A stretch of DNA of 64,000 bases from Thermoguttaceae bacterium (GTDB lineage Bacteria; Planctomycetota; Planctomycetia; Pirellulales; Thermoguttaceae), in the NCBI GenBank assembly GCA_017939795.1, contig JAGBAA010000088.1, positions 1 through 64,000 of the forward strand. The letters run 5' to 3'. Below, one piece after another: positions 1 through 8,408 of the stretch. The stretch's first letter is position 1; each line of letters begins with the position of its first letter. Below the pieces are notes generated by a model. The model saw nothing but the letters and a program-made list of their open reading frames with translations, was not told the DNA's origin and searched no databases. Made by a program: the position numbers and the translations under genes.

Positions 1-2
1 CA

Positions 3-143
3 CAGGAAAATCCGGCCATTGGAAAACTGCTTCAGCTTCCGAAAGACCATCAGCTCGCAGGCGGTCTGGCAGTCGGGATCCCGGCGGTTCAGTACCGTTT
101 TGCGCCTGTGCGTGAATTTCCGGAGATCCGCTGGCTGGACTAA
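3..143 (+). CDS. Nitroreductase-like protein, C-terminal end only
   Basis: An open frame enters from the left edge and stops at TAA 141-143. The 46 visible residues contain a GIPAVQYRFAP segment and end in IRWLD. Many planctomycete nitroreductase-family proteins end with a similar 'G-x-P-x-x-x-x-R-x-P-x-R' segment followed by a short W-L tail, so a flavin-dependent nitroreductase is the best guess. Everything upstream, including the FMN-binding region, lies outside the window. The family call rests on the C-terminal pattern alone. Confidence 0.4.
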   Translation, partial: QENPAIGKLLQLPKDHQLAGGLAVGIPAVQYRFAPVREFPEIRWLD

Positions 144-410
144 GGCAAAAAAACTCACTCGCGGTCCGCTGAACACGGGAACGGCGGCGGACTGCGTTCT
201 TGCTGACGGCATTTCTCATGCGTTTTTTCTGAGCACTTTTCCCTGGATCATTTTGGGGGCAATCCGGTAATTGCGCGGCGATCCGCATTCCGCAAATTTC
301 ACCGCATTCTGGAGAAAATTTGAAAAAAAATAAAAAATTCTGAAACCTGCTCCCTGAAATGAGAATATAATGAAAGCAGAGTCCAACATTTTTAGTGCCG
401 CAGGAGAAAA

Positions 411-977
411 ATGAATCCGTTTCCTTCAGATCAAGTCCTCGTCGAAGCCGCACGAAGCGGGGATCCCATGAGTTTTGGAGAGTTGGTCCGCCGCCATCAG
501 ACGAGGATCCAGCGCTACTTCAACCTCAGCCATTCGGCAGAAGATGCTCAGGATCTGACGCAGGAAACTTTTTTTCGAGCCTGGAAATCGCTCGGGACCT
601 ACTGCTCGGACTGGAGCTTTTCGACGTGGCTCCTTGCGATCGCGCATCAGCAGAATGCTCTTTTTTTCCGAAAACGGTCGAAATCGGTCTCGGAACACCC
701 TTTTCCGCAGAATGTGGATTTTGAAGAGTGGGGATTAGGGACGGAAGACGATGCGCTTCAGGAAATGGAACGTCGAGAAGATGCTCAAAATCTTTGGGAG
801 ATCATCCGAACGCATCTGTCTGCCGAGCAGTCGGAAATTTTGTGGCTTTTCTATGTTGAAGAAAAACCGCAGTCCGAGATCGCACAGATCACGGGCAGAA
901 CGGTCGCCGGAATCAAAACGCTTCTGTTTCGTGCGCGGAACGAGCTTGAAAATATATTGAAAGTGGGTCAGGAATGA
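411..977 (+). CDS. ECF-type RNA polymerase sigma factor
   Basis: This 188-residue protein has the two-domain layout of an ECF sigma-70 factor. Region 2 spans about residues 12-80, with the FGELVRRHQ helix and the EDAQDLTQETFFRAW motif that contacts core polymerase and the -10 element. Region 4 spans about residues 128-185, with LSAEQSEILWLFY and the SEIAQITGRTVAGIKTLLFRAR helix-turn-helix for -35 recognition. The length is normal for the family. An AGGAG lies just before the ATG, and TATAAT at 366-371 could be its -10. It overlaps the next gene by four bases (ATGA), which suggests translational coupling to a membrane regulator. Its regulon cannot be read from the window. Confidence 0.9.
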   Translation: MNPFPSDQVLVEAARSGDPMSFGELVRRHQTRIQRYFNLSHSAEDAQDLTQETFFRAWKSLGTYCSDWSFSTWLLAIAHQQNALFFRKRSKSVSEHPFPQNVDFEEWGLGTEDDALQEMERREDAQNLWEIIRTHLSAEQSEILWLFYVEEKPQSEIAQITGRTVAGIKTLLFRARNELENILKVGQE

Positions 978-1936
978 GAGAAAACGAATTGAGATCCCGC
1001 CTCCAGAAAGACGCAGAGCGTCTTCAGGAAACGTTTTCCGAGGAACTTTTTAACCGGATCATGCAGGCAGTCTATGCAGCCCCCGAGCCGGAGCATGGAT
1101 CGGAGACTCCCAATGTTTCCGCAAAGGAAAAGGGAAGCATTTCGGCAGAAACTCAAAGTATGTCTGGAAATACCAGATCGAAAATGTGGATCTCCGCAGC
1201 ATCCTACTATCTGACTGCCGTAAGTGCCTCCGTGTGCCTTGGGATCGCGATCTGGTCCTTTCTGCATCCGCATTCCGGTTTGATGCGGGAGCAGGCTCTC
1301 TCGTCGAGTTCCAGTACTGCCGGGATCCAGACTCCAGTTTCTTCTTCGGTTTCTCCTGGTCAGAACGAAGCGAAACGGCCCCATTCCGAAACACCGCACC
1401 ACCCGGTTTCCTCTTCACCATTCCAGCCGCATTTTTCGCAAATTGGCGAAGTTCCGTTCTCTGCGCCTTCTCTTGAGACGATCCTTCCGGAGCAGGTTCT
1501 TGAGATCGTTCGCATCGCCGCGCCATCCGCGTCGGAAGGAGAGCCGTCGCCGGAAGGAGAGAGAGAGATTGCCCTTCAAAGTCTTGAAAAAATGTCGGTC
1601 CTCATTCTTTCAGGGCAGCCGATCCTTCAGCTTGGAACGTTAGCCGGAGACCGAAACGGGGTCGAAGAGCAGAGCAGAACTGGCGATTTAAGAGAAAACG
1701 AAAGAGAGCTTGAAAGTCTTCCGTACCCGGCAGCATCTTCCGATGCGGCAGCGCATGCCGGACGAAACGGAGAGAGCCAAACGGAAATACGGTCCGTCCC
1801 GGGACATGAAGATAAGCTGGCAGGAACAGACAGACCGCAGGAAAACAGTTCAAAAGACAGTACATTTACCGAATTCTGGAACGAAACATCCAGCGTCATT
1901 TCAGTGCCGCTCATGTGGATCTTCCAGGAAGAGTAG
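974..1936 (+). CDS. Single-pass membrane protein, probable anti-sigma factor
   Basis: A 320-residue protein whose ATG overlaps the sigma factor stop. Residues 1-70 are charged and helical, residues about 71-97 form one clear transmembrane segment, and the remaining 220 residues are a Ser/Glu/Pro-rich tail without a recognised fold. The coupling to an ECF sigma gene and the cytoplasm-membrane-outside layout suggest an anti-sigma factor that holds the sigma at the membrane. The classical zinc-binding HxxxCxxC anti-sigma motif is absent, so the role is inferred from position and topology rather than from a domain match. Confidence 0.55.
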   Translation: MRENELRSRLQKDAERLQETFSEELFNRIMQAVYAAPEPEHGSETPNVSAKEKGSISAETQSMSGNTRSKMWISAASYYLTAVSASVCLGIAIWSFLHPHSGLMREQALSSSSSTAGIQTPVSSSVSPGQNEAKRPHSETPHHPVSSSPFQPHFSQIGEVPFSAPSLETILPEQVLEIVRIAAPSASEGEPSPEGEREIALQSLEKMSVLILSGQPILQLGTLAGDRNGVEEQSRTGDLRENERELESLPYPAASSDAAAHAGRNGESQTEIRSVPGHEDKLAGTDRPQENSSKDSTFTEFWNETSSVISVPLMWIFQEE

Positions 1937-2018
1937 ACCATACCGTTGGGGAGAACATTGGGAAGGTTTACCTATTGGATTTCATTTTGACTTCATCAGA
2001 AAGAAGGGACAGATTTTC

Positions 2019-3725
2019 ATGAAAAGAAAATTCAACTTTGGTCTTCTCGCCATCCTGCTGGAAACGGCATTGGCAGTCGGTTCCGTTTGGGCACAGGCTC
2101 CCCAGCCGGTCATTTCGGTTTCCGTTCAGAGTCTTGAGAATGCGGCGGCAGATCTCGTTGACCTGACGGCCGAAAGCAAAGACATTCAGGGCAGCATGGG
2201 AGCCGTCATGCTCCAGAGTCTCGTTTCTCAGGGGACCGTAAAAGACGCGATCGACATGACCCGGCCGGTCGGTCTTTTCCTCTTCCCGAATCCGGAAGGA
2301 ATGAAGCATCCGTTTGCGGCCGCAGTGATCCCGGTCCGCGATATGGAAAAAGCACTCGCGCTCGTTCCGAAATCCGTCACGCAGGAAAAACTCGGTGACT
2401 GGGGATGGAAGCTCTCCTGGAAAGTCGGTGACGGAGAAAGCGCCCGGACCGACTCCGTGTTCCTCTATCCGTTTAAAGACTGGTGCTTCGTTTCGCAGAT
2501 CGATGCCGCTTCACTCAAAGAGCAGGCCAATGCCCAGACTGCGGAATCCCTGATCCAGACTCTGCAGACGGAAGCCGCTGGAAATGATTTTGCGCTCTCG
2601 TTTTTCGTGAATGTCGTCCCGCAGGCACTCCGTGCGCATATCTTTGGAGAATTCATGGAAAAAATGGAAAAATGCCTCGCAGAAAAGCGCGGGAAGTGCT
2701 TCAGCGAAAAAATGGCGTCCGTCTTTGAAGCCGAACTGAAGAAACTCGCGGAGTCGGCTCAACGGCATCAGTACGAAAGCCCGATCTCCAAGGTCACGCA
2801 AAGCTACTCCTGGGATGCAGACGCGAATTGCCTGAAATCGGTTCAGCGCTTTACTGGAAAAGATTCGCTCCGTCATGTGAAGACGCTTCGCCGTCTTGCG
2901 CAGGGGAATGAAACCACGCTGGCCAATTTCGGCACGAAAGACTCTCTGGCTTCCTTCCAGCTGAACGCGGACGTGAAAGAATTTGCGTCAGAAGACGTCG
3001 ATAAACTCTGGGCCATGCACATGGAAAACGTAAAGGAGAAGCTCTTCGCCCGGCTGGATGAAGAAAAAGCCAAAGCCGTCTTTGGTTTCTTCGAAAAGAA
3101 TTCCGACCTTTTCCGCGGCATCGCGTTCAATCCGGAAACGGAGATCGCCGGAGCGGTTTATGCAGACGAGACCCGCCTGACGCTCACCTCTGCCCGATGT
3201 GTGCCGGACGGCTACGCACTGGAAAAAGAATTTCAGACGGTCGCGCAGCACATGAAGAAGAAAAAAGGCGAAAATTTCGAAAAGAACGTCCTGGATGCGA
3301 AACGCACGGAAGATGGCGCGATGCACATCTATTCTGCGAATTTCGTTCCGGAAAAACCGCTTCCGGAAAAAGTGAACGCTCTGTTTGACGGCAAAGTCCC
3401 CGCCTGTCTCATCTTCACGCCGAATGCGGTCTACTGGGCGATCGGGACCAACGCACTGGAAACGCTTAAAAACAGCATCCAGAATGAAACGCAGAAGGCC
3501 GCTGCACCAGTATTCAGCATGCGGATCGCGGCTCAGGACATCGTGACGGTCGCCAGTGCCTGCGGAAAGATCCCGGCGGAACTTAAGGAAAAACTCGCCA
3601 AAGTGGGTGAGGCGGAAGTCTCGCTTCAGGTCGCTCCGCTTGCTGACGGCGTGGAAATCGTGACGGAAATTCCGGCAAAAATCCTTGAAATGCTGGTTTT
3701 GGCTCGTGATGCTGCCGAAAAATAA
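2019..3725 (+). CDS. Secreted protein of unknown function
   Basis: The start is placed at ATG 2019, where a signal peptide begins (MKRKFNFGLLAILLETALAV, cleavage near VWAQA), behind an AAGAAGGGA ribosome site; the same frame is open further upstream but lacks these signals. The mature protein of about 545 residues is Lys/Glu-rich, apparently soluble and exported, with a small beta-rich N-terminal part (residues about 25-180) and a charged middle. No catalytic motif was recognised. Planctomycetes carry many exported proteins of this size with repeated 'level' or 'efficiency' like beta domains, but no family name is justified. It lies 82 bases after the anti-sigma-like gene and may share its transcript. 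Confidence 0.75.
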   Translation: MKRKFNFGLLAILLETALAVGSVWAQAPQPVISVSVQSLENAAADLVDLTAESKDIQGSMGAVMLQSLVSQGTVKDAIDMTRPVGLFLFPNPEGMKHPFAAAVIPVRDMEKALALVPKSVTQEKLGDWGWKLSWKVGDGESARTDSVFLYPFKDWCFVSQIDAASLKEQANAQTAESLIQTLQTEAAGNDFALSFFVNVVPQALRAHIFGEFMEKMEKCLAEKRGKCFSEKMASVFEAELKKLAESAQRHQYESPISKVTQSYSWDADANCLKSVQRFTGKDSLRHVKTLRRLAQGNETTLANFGTKDSLASFQLNADVKEFASEDVDKLWAMHMENVKEKLFARLDEEKAKAVFGFFEKNSDLFRGIAFNPETEIAGAVYADETRLTLTSARCVPDGYALEKEFQTVAQHMKKKKGENFEKNVLDAKRTEDGAMHIYSANFVPEKPLPEKVNALFDGKVPACLIFTPNAVYWAIGTNALETLKNSIQNETQKAAAPVFSMRIAAQDIVTVASACGKIPAELKEKLAKVGEAEVSLQVAPLADGVEIVTEIPAKILEMLVLARDAAEK

Positions 3726-3821
3726 TGCAAGATCCTGCGGCTGGACGAAAGCGGACGGTATTCGCTGATCCAGCCGTTTTTTTATTTTCAGACTTTTTAT
3801 AAAATTGTGCGAGGATGCCCC

Positions 3822-5264
3822 ATGAAATCCCATTTCATTTTTCTTTTTGCACTGCTCTGTCTGGCAGTACAGGCTTCAGTATTTGCGTTGGAAGTAACGA
3901 ACTATTCCGACGGAACCGTCATTGACTATCCGGTCGCGCTGATCTACGGCACCACAGAAGATGCGTCGCTGACGGAGATCCAGTGCGAAAATACGTCCTC
4001 GCAAAAAAGTACACGGATCCTGAACGGCTCTGCATTCGGCGGGAGATTCAAAGTCCTGGCAGAACTCGTTCCGGGAGAAAACACGCTCGTGCTGAAAAGC
4101 GGTCCGGAAGAAAAAACGCTGAAGATCACCTACCGGAAAAATGAAAATCCGCTCGTCGTGCGCATGATCTACATGACGGACTCTACCGGGAACACGGAAT
4201 TCCAGTCGCAGAAAAAAGATGATCCGCAGAATTTCCGCGGGAAACTCGACACCGCCGCCAAACTGATGCAGACCTTCACGGCCGAACGCATGAACGATGC
4301 CGGATACGGACGGAAGACGTTTAATCTGGAGCTGGACGAAAACGGCGACGTCATCGTTCACGTCGTCAAGGGAAAGCTCACGGCCGAAGAATACTATCGG
4401 ATCCAGGAAGAGCACGGCGACGGTCAGTGGTACGTCACGGTCTATGAAGAACTCCGCGAAACGTACCCCATGACGCAGGCGCGCAATCTCGTGATCCCGG
4501 CGTATTCCCGTTTCGTTCCAGGGAAAAACATCATCCCCGGACATACGGCACTCGGCGGCAGCGCGGGGCTGGCGATGTTCGGAAGCGCGAATATCTTCAC
4601 GTGGCCGGATTCTCTGAATGACGTCACGGCCGCATTTCAGGACTCGACGCCGATCGACCGGGCACATTTTCAGGACGATTCCGTCGGAAGAAGCTGCTTC
4701 TGGGGTGCTGCCTCCACGACGATGGGAGCCGCTCTTCATGAGATCGGCCATACGTTTGACCTGCCGCACTCCAATGACGTGCAGGACATCATGCTTCGCG
4801 GACACGACCGGTTCAATCGTGCGTTCCTGATGCGGGAAGCACCGCACGCATACAATCCGGAATGGTACACGTTCCGCGACGATGAGATCGCGCTGTGGGG
4901 ACCGAAAAACGCACCGCAGCTGAATTGGAATCCCTACTTGCAGGACAGTGCGCCGACCGAGAGAAACGGAGAAAAAGTACACATCGAGATGGACCACCAG
5001 ACCGGGATCCTGACCGTTAAGGCGGAGGATGGGATCCAGTTCATCGGCTGTGTTGCGGACGATCCGCGAGTTTGGATCTGGACTCCTGAAATGGACGCGG
5101 ACGCAGAAAAACCGATCCGGGAAAAAACCTTCCGTTTCTGGGATATTGCCGGTAAGGCTGCTCCGGAAGGGGAACATTTTGAATTCTTCGCCTGCGACGC
5201 GAATTACCAGAAAGCGGGAGTCAGCCTTCAGGTCGTGCGTCAGCAAAAGAATGAGGAAAAATAG
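3822..5264 (+). CDS. Secreted zinc metallopeptidase (HExxH type)
   Basis: 480 residues with a signal peptide (MKSHFIFLFALLCLAVQASV). The start at 3822 follows a GAGGA site; an in-frame GTG 15 bases upstream is less likely. The catalytic motif HEIGHTFDLPH lies at residues 306-316 (ligands His306, His310 and His316, base Glu307), the extended zinc signature of metzincin-like peptidases. The N-terminal 'YSDGTVIDYPVALIYG' type segment and overall layout recall the putative peptidase family PF12044 (the yeast YIL108W/Wss1-related group), which is my best match. It probably acts outside the cytoplasm. Substrate unknown. Confidence 0.75.
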   Translation: MKSHFIFLFALLCLAVQASVFALEVTNYSDGTVIDYPVALIYGTTEDASLTEIQCENTSSQKSTRILNGSAFGGRFKVLAELVPGENTLVLKSGPEEKTLKITYRKNENPLVVRMIYMTDSTGNTEFQSQKKDDPQNFRGKLDTAAKLMQTFTAERMNDAGYGRKTFNLELDENGDVIVHVVKGKLTAEEYYRIQEEHGDGQWYVTVYEELRETYPMTQARNLVIPAYSRFVPGKNIIPGHTALGGSAGLAMFGSANIFTWPDSLNDVTAAFQDSTPIDRAHFQDDSVGRSCFWGAASTTMGAALHEIGHTFDLPHSNDVQDIMLRGHDRFNRAFLMREAPHAYNPEWYTFRDDEIALWGPKNAPQLNWNPYLQDSAPTERNGEKVHIEMDHQTGILTVKAEDGIQFIGCVADDPRVWIWTPEMDADAEKPIREKTFRFWDIAGKAAPEGEHFEFFACDANYQKAGVSLQVVRQQKNEEK

Positions 5265-5330
5265 ACGCAGAACTGTTCCGCAGTTTACGGATCCATTGAT
5301 CTGCTGATCTCTCGGAACGGCGGGACATTG

Positions 5331-5375
5331 AAAGTGCCTTTTGGGAGCGTTGATCCTCCGAAGAGGCACTTTTTT
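5331..5375 (+). terminator. Intrinsic terminator after the metallopeptidase gene
   Basis: AAAGTGCCTTTT at 5331-5342 pairs with AAGAGGCACTTT at 5361-5372, with one mismatch, and is followed by a run of T. It closes the sigma-to-peptidase segment. Confidence 0.8.
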
Positions 5376-5449
5376 ATGGAGTGCCTGACGGCGGTGGAGA
5401 ACAAGTTTCTGCTCGGCCCGGAAAATTTCTTCAATTTCAGCAGATTCAC

Positions 5450-5477
5450 TTGACAAAAAACAGAAAAAAGCTAAAAT
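5450..5477 (+). promoter_or_regulatory. Promoter of gdx
   Basis: TTGACA at 5450-5455 and TAAAAT at 5472-5477 with a 16-base spacer. A start near 5484 would place both ACGG hairpins inside the leader. Confidence 0.65.
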
Positions 5478-5523
5478 AAGATCTCCAAAGATGCGTTCTT
5501 TTGCGTGTCTGGAACGTTTCAAG

Positions 5524-5568
5524 TTCAGGGACGGCCCTGAATGGAGTGTGCATCCGGGGACGGCCCCG
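5524..5568 (+). promoter_or_regulatory. Guanidine-II (mini-ykkC) riboswitch
   Basis: Two hairpins with identical ACGG tetraloops stand in tandem. The first has a perfect 7-bp stem (5524-5530 with 5535-5541, loop 5531-5534); the second has a 5-bp GC stem (5555-5559 with 5564-5568, loop 5560-5563). A 13-base linker separates them, and the ribosome site AAAAGGAA of the next gene starts 15 bases later. Two ACGR-loop hairpins just before a translation start define the mini-ykkC motif, a guanidine sensor usually found before SMR exporters. The gene downstream is exactly that, so sequence and context agree. Confidence 0.88.
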
Positions 5569-5595
5569 AAAAATCCAGTGCGAAAAGGAACGTTT

Positions 5596-5907
5596 ATGAG
5601 CTGGATCTTTCTTCTTTTGGCGGCGTGTGCAGAGATCGGATTTGTGCTGGAGATGAAACTTTCAGACGGTTTCAGCCGGTTCGGTCACGCGGCCGCGTCG
5701 CTTTTCATCATGTGTCTGGGCGTCTTTTTTCTCTCTCTGGCGATCCGGAAGATCCCCGTCGCCACTGCTTATGCGATCTGGACGGGACTCGGGATCGTCG
5801 GAACGGCAGTGCTGGAGATCTGCTTTTTCGGTGCGCCGCCGTCTGCCGCAAAACTCTTCTGCATCTTCCTCATCCTATGCGGTGCCGCAGGACTGAAGCT
5901 GCTTTAA
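5596..5907 (+). CDS. gdx: Guanidinium exporter of the SMR family
   Basis: 103 residues with four hydrophobic segments, the normal size of a small multidrug resistance protein. The essential membrane glutamate is Glu13 in the AACAEIGF segment of helix 1. The fourth-helix region WTGLGIVGTAVLE is closer to the Gdx (SugE) subtype than to EmrE, which usually has WSGVGIV. Gdx proteins work as dual-topology dimers that exchange guanidinium for protons. The guanidine-II riboswitch directly upstream strongly supports guanidinium as substrate and induction by guanidine. ATG 5596 is chosen for its spacing from AAAAGGAA. Confidence 0.9.
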   Translation: MSWIFLLLAACAEIGFVLEMKLSDGFSRFGHAAASLFIMCLGVFFLSLAIRKIPVATAYAIWTGLGIVGTAVLEICFFGAPPSAAKLFCIFLILCGAAGLKLL

Positions 5908-5917
5908 GTGCAGAAAA

Positions 5918-5945
5918 TGCCTTCCGGGGGAAGTTTCCGGAAGGC
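5918..5945 (-). terminator. Terminator of the Gfo/Idh/MocA gene, convergent with gdx
   Basis: GCCTTCCGG at 5919-5927 pairs perfectly with CCGGAAGGC at 5937-5945. On the reverse strand the hairpin is followed by TTTTC. It may also stop gdx transcription. Confidence 0.75.
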
Positions 5946-5972
5946 AAAACGGGCTGCTGACGACTGGGAAGA

Positions 5973-7316
5973 TCAGATCTGCGGGATCTCAAATCCCTTA
6001 CGCTGTTTGCGAGACAGGAAGGACTGGGCCAGCGGATCGTCCACGATGCATTCGTTGACCGGATCCCAGCGGATCTCACGCTTCAGGCGCGCGGCGATCC
6101 CGCAAAGGTGCGCAATGTTCATCGCCTGCACGTGACTGACCGGGTCGGAAATGCACGGTACACCTTCCCGAATACTGCGGTAAAGGTAGGCTTTGTGGTC
6201 GTTCATCGGGGCAACACCGTAAAGCGCGGTTTTGTCCTCATCGGTAAACTGACCGTCGTCCCATTTCTCTTCGATCGGTTTTCCCGTGATCCGTCCGCGG
6301 TCTACAAAAATGCGGCCTTTCGTTCCTTCGAAAAGGATCCCGTTGTCCGCACGGGTGGTGATGTGCATCTCCAGACCATTTTCGAAACGGCAGGTAAAAT
6401 CGAATTCATTCGGCGTATTGTACATCCGGTCCGTATCCGGCATTCCTTTTTCATCGTATCCGCAGAGGGCACGGGAATCACGTCCGTCGATGGAGATCGG
6501 CCCCACGCCTTTCTTGTCCATGTCAAGTGCCCAGAGTGCGATGTCGATATGGTGCGCCCCCCAGTCGGCAATGATGCCGCTTGCATATTCGAACCAGTAG
6601 CGGTACATCCGATGGCAGCGCTGCGGAATGTACTCCGTCCACGGAGCCTGACCGAGCCACTGATCCCAGTCAAGTTCCGCCGGAACCGGAGCCGGAGAAA
6701 ACGGTTCGTAGTGTTTGTTCGGTTTTGGCTCATCAGGCAGTCCGACGATGACTTTTCGAATATCTCCCAAAAGTCCCTTTCGGCAAAAATTCACCGCCCG
6801 GACAAAGAGGTCAATGAACGAACGCTGCTGAGTGCCGACCTGGAAGACTTTCTGGTATTTCTCGTACGCACGGCGAATGACGGCTCCTTCCTCGACAGTA
6901 AGCGTCAGCGGTTTCTGACAGAAAACGTGCTTTCCTGCCATCAGGGCTTCCACCGCGATCTTCACGTGCCAGTGATCCGGCGTCGCGCAGGCCACCACGT
7001 CGATGTCGTTCCGGTCCAGGATCCTGCGGTAGTCTCCGTAACGGTTTTCCGAGGCGATACTGAATTTATCCGCTGTTCTGTTAAGATGTCTTTGATCGAC
7101 GTCGCACACAGCCGCCAGCTCACCATACCGGGCGTGTCCGTGGGCATCCCAGTAGCCCATGCCTCCTACGCCGACGCACCCGATGCGAATGCGGTTCGAC
7201 GGCGCGTTTTCGCCTCGCGCACAGGGAAGGAATGCCGGGACACTCAAAACCGGTGCCAGCGAAAGAGCAGAAACAGATGATTTCAAAAAATGACGGCGTG
7301 TATAGGGGGACTTCAT
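5973..7316 (-). CDS. Gfo/Idh/MocA family oxidoreductase with Tat signal
   Basis: 447 residues. The N-terminus has a twin-arginine signal (TRRHFLKSSVSALSLAP), so the enzyme is predicted to be exported folded with its cofactor. A Rossmann NAD(P)-binding motif IGCVGVGGMG follows at about residues 44-53, and the family's QKPL (usually EKP) lysine motif is present near residue 134, then the substrate-binding C-terminal domain. Members oxidise or reduce sugars and inositols; the exact sugar is unknown. It is the last gene of a reverse block, about 110 bases after the DUF1559 gene with a terminator between, so it may have its own promoter. ATG 7316 follows AGGAA. Confidence 0.9.
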   Translation of the reverse strand: MKSPYTRRHFLKSSVSALSLAPVLSVPAFLPCARGENAPSNRIRIGCVGVGGMGYWDAHGHARYGELAAVCDVDQRHLNRTADKFSIASENRYGDYRRILDRNDIDVVACATPDHWHVKIAVEALMAGKHVFCQKPLTLTVEEGAVIRRAYEKYQKVFQVGTQQRSFIDLFVRAVNFCRKGLLGDIRKVIVGLPDEPKPNKHYEPFSPAPVPAELDWDQWLGQAPWTEYIPQRCHRMYRYWFEYASGIIADWGAHHIDIALWALDMDKKGVGPISIDGRDSRALCGYDEKGMPDTDRMYNTPNEFDFTCRFENGLEMHITTRADNGILFEGTKGRIFVDRGRITGKPIEEKWDDGQFTDEDKTALYGVAPMNDHKAYLYRSIREGVPCISDPVSHVQAMNIAHLCGIAARLKREIRWDPVNECIVDDPLAQSFLSRKQRKGFEIPQI

Positions 7317-7377
7317 GGCAAAATTCCTATCAAAAAAATGGGATCATGCAAATTAGGAAATTTGGAAACTTCCAACG

Positions 7378-7406
7378 AAAAAAAACCTCCCTAAATATAA
7401 GGAGGT
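7378..7406 (-). terminator. Terminator after the DUF1559 gene
   Basis: ACCTCC at 7385-7390 pairs with GGAGGT at 7401-7406; on the reverse strand the hairpin runs into eight T residues. Confidence 0.75.
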
Positions 7407-7425
7407 CTCCAAATATCAGGCGATA

Positions 7426-8364
7426 CTACTGGTACGAAACGACCTCGCCGTCCGCTCGGTTTCCGAGATGCTGATGCGCTTCCAGGTCGATACTGTAGGA
7501 AATGCGCTGTACGGAACCATCGCAAAAGACGAATCCCAACGCTCCGGCATGAGGGCTTCCGAACTGCTGGCGGGCATTGTATCCGTTCCGATCCTGCATG
7601 GGGGCAAGTTTCGTTCCGCGGCTGTTGTCCGGGTCAGCGCCGCAGAATACACCGCTGTCATCGCAGCAGCAGGAAGTTTCGTACACCTCCGGCCTTCTGA
7701 ACTTTTCTCCGACCAAGTAGGTGTTGGAGGTTCCGTCGCGGATCTCACCGAGCGTGATCTCCGAAGTGGAAAGCATGACTCCGTTGTAGTTCTGAATCGT
7801 GAAACCTTTATTGCTGTCCGCATCCGCATAAGATCCGGGACATCCTGACGTGTTGACGGCATCCGTCTCGCCAAAGTTGGAGGCATAGTCTCCTTTTGCC
7901 AATTCTGTTGCGCTGTTGCAGTTCTTCGTTGGCGAATTGGTGGCCTCATAGAGCTTAGGCGTTCTACGGGACGGACAGTTGAAGACGGAAAGGGGAGTCT
8001 GATTTGCCCGCGTGATCTCCGCTTTTGCGGGAGTCGAGCGATTGTTGTTCGAGGTGGACTGGAAAAGCGCGTTCTGTTCCAGGAACGGCAGAAGGGAGAA
8101 CGTCCATCCGCCGGGCTGATGCTTTCCAAATCCGCGGTCTGCGTCCCCAGCCCAGCCGCCCATCCAGCCGGCAGACGGGAAAGACTTGACCTGGGATTCG
8201 TAGTTCAGCGATGCCAGACCAAGTTGCTTCAAATTGTTGCTGCACTGCATCTGGCGGGCGGCTTCACGAGCCTGCTGGACTGCCGGAAGAAGCAGACCTA
8301 CGAGCATTCCGATGATCGCGATGACGACCAGCAGCTCAACCAGTGTAAACGCTTTCTTTTTCAT
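7426..8364 (-). CDS. DUF1559 protein with type IV pilin-like N-terminus
   Basis: 312 residues. The prepilin signal MKKKAFTLVELLVVIAIIGM contains the methylation and cleavage motif (FTLVE) and a hydrophobic helix, followed by the AREAARQMQCSNNLKQLGLA segment that marks DUF1559 proteins. The C-terminus carries the H-x9-D-G motif, here HAGALGFVFCDG. DUF1559 proteins occur in large numbers almost only in planctomycetes and are thought to be secreted pseudopilin-like proteins; their function is not established. ATG 8364 follows AAGGAAT. It lies 44 bases after the PEP-CTERM gene and may be cotranscribed. Confidence 0.93.
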   Translation of the reverse strand: MKKKAFTLVELLVVIAIIGMLVGLLLPAVQQAREAARQMQCSNNLKQLGLASLNYESQVKSFPSAGWMGGWAGDADRGFGKHQPGGWTFSLLPFLEQNALFQSTSNNNRSTPAKAEITRANQTPLSVFNCPSRRTPKLYEATNSPTKNCNSATELAKGDYASNFGETDAVNTSGCPGSYADADSNKGFTIQNYNGVMLSTSEITLGEIRDGTSNTYLVGEKFRRPEVYETSCCCDDSGVFCGADPDNSRGTKLAPMQDRNGYNARQQFGSPHAGALGFVFCDGSVQRISYSIDLEAHQHLGNRADGEVVSYQ

Positions 8365-8408
8365 AAAATATTCCTTCCAATGAAATCCCCAAAAGAAGTC
8401 TATATACT

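Noticed and set aside
144-410. Gene in the spacer before the sigma factor
   Set aside because: A short open frame from position 19 is out of register with the nitroreductase-like end and has no motif; the spacer only holds a possible -10.
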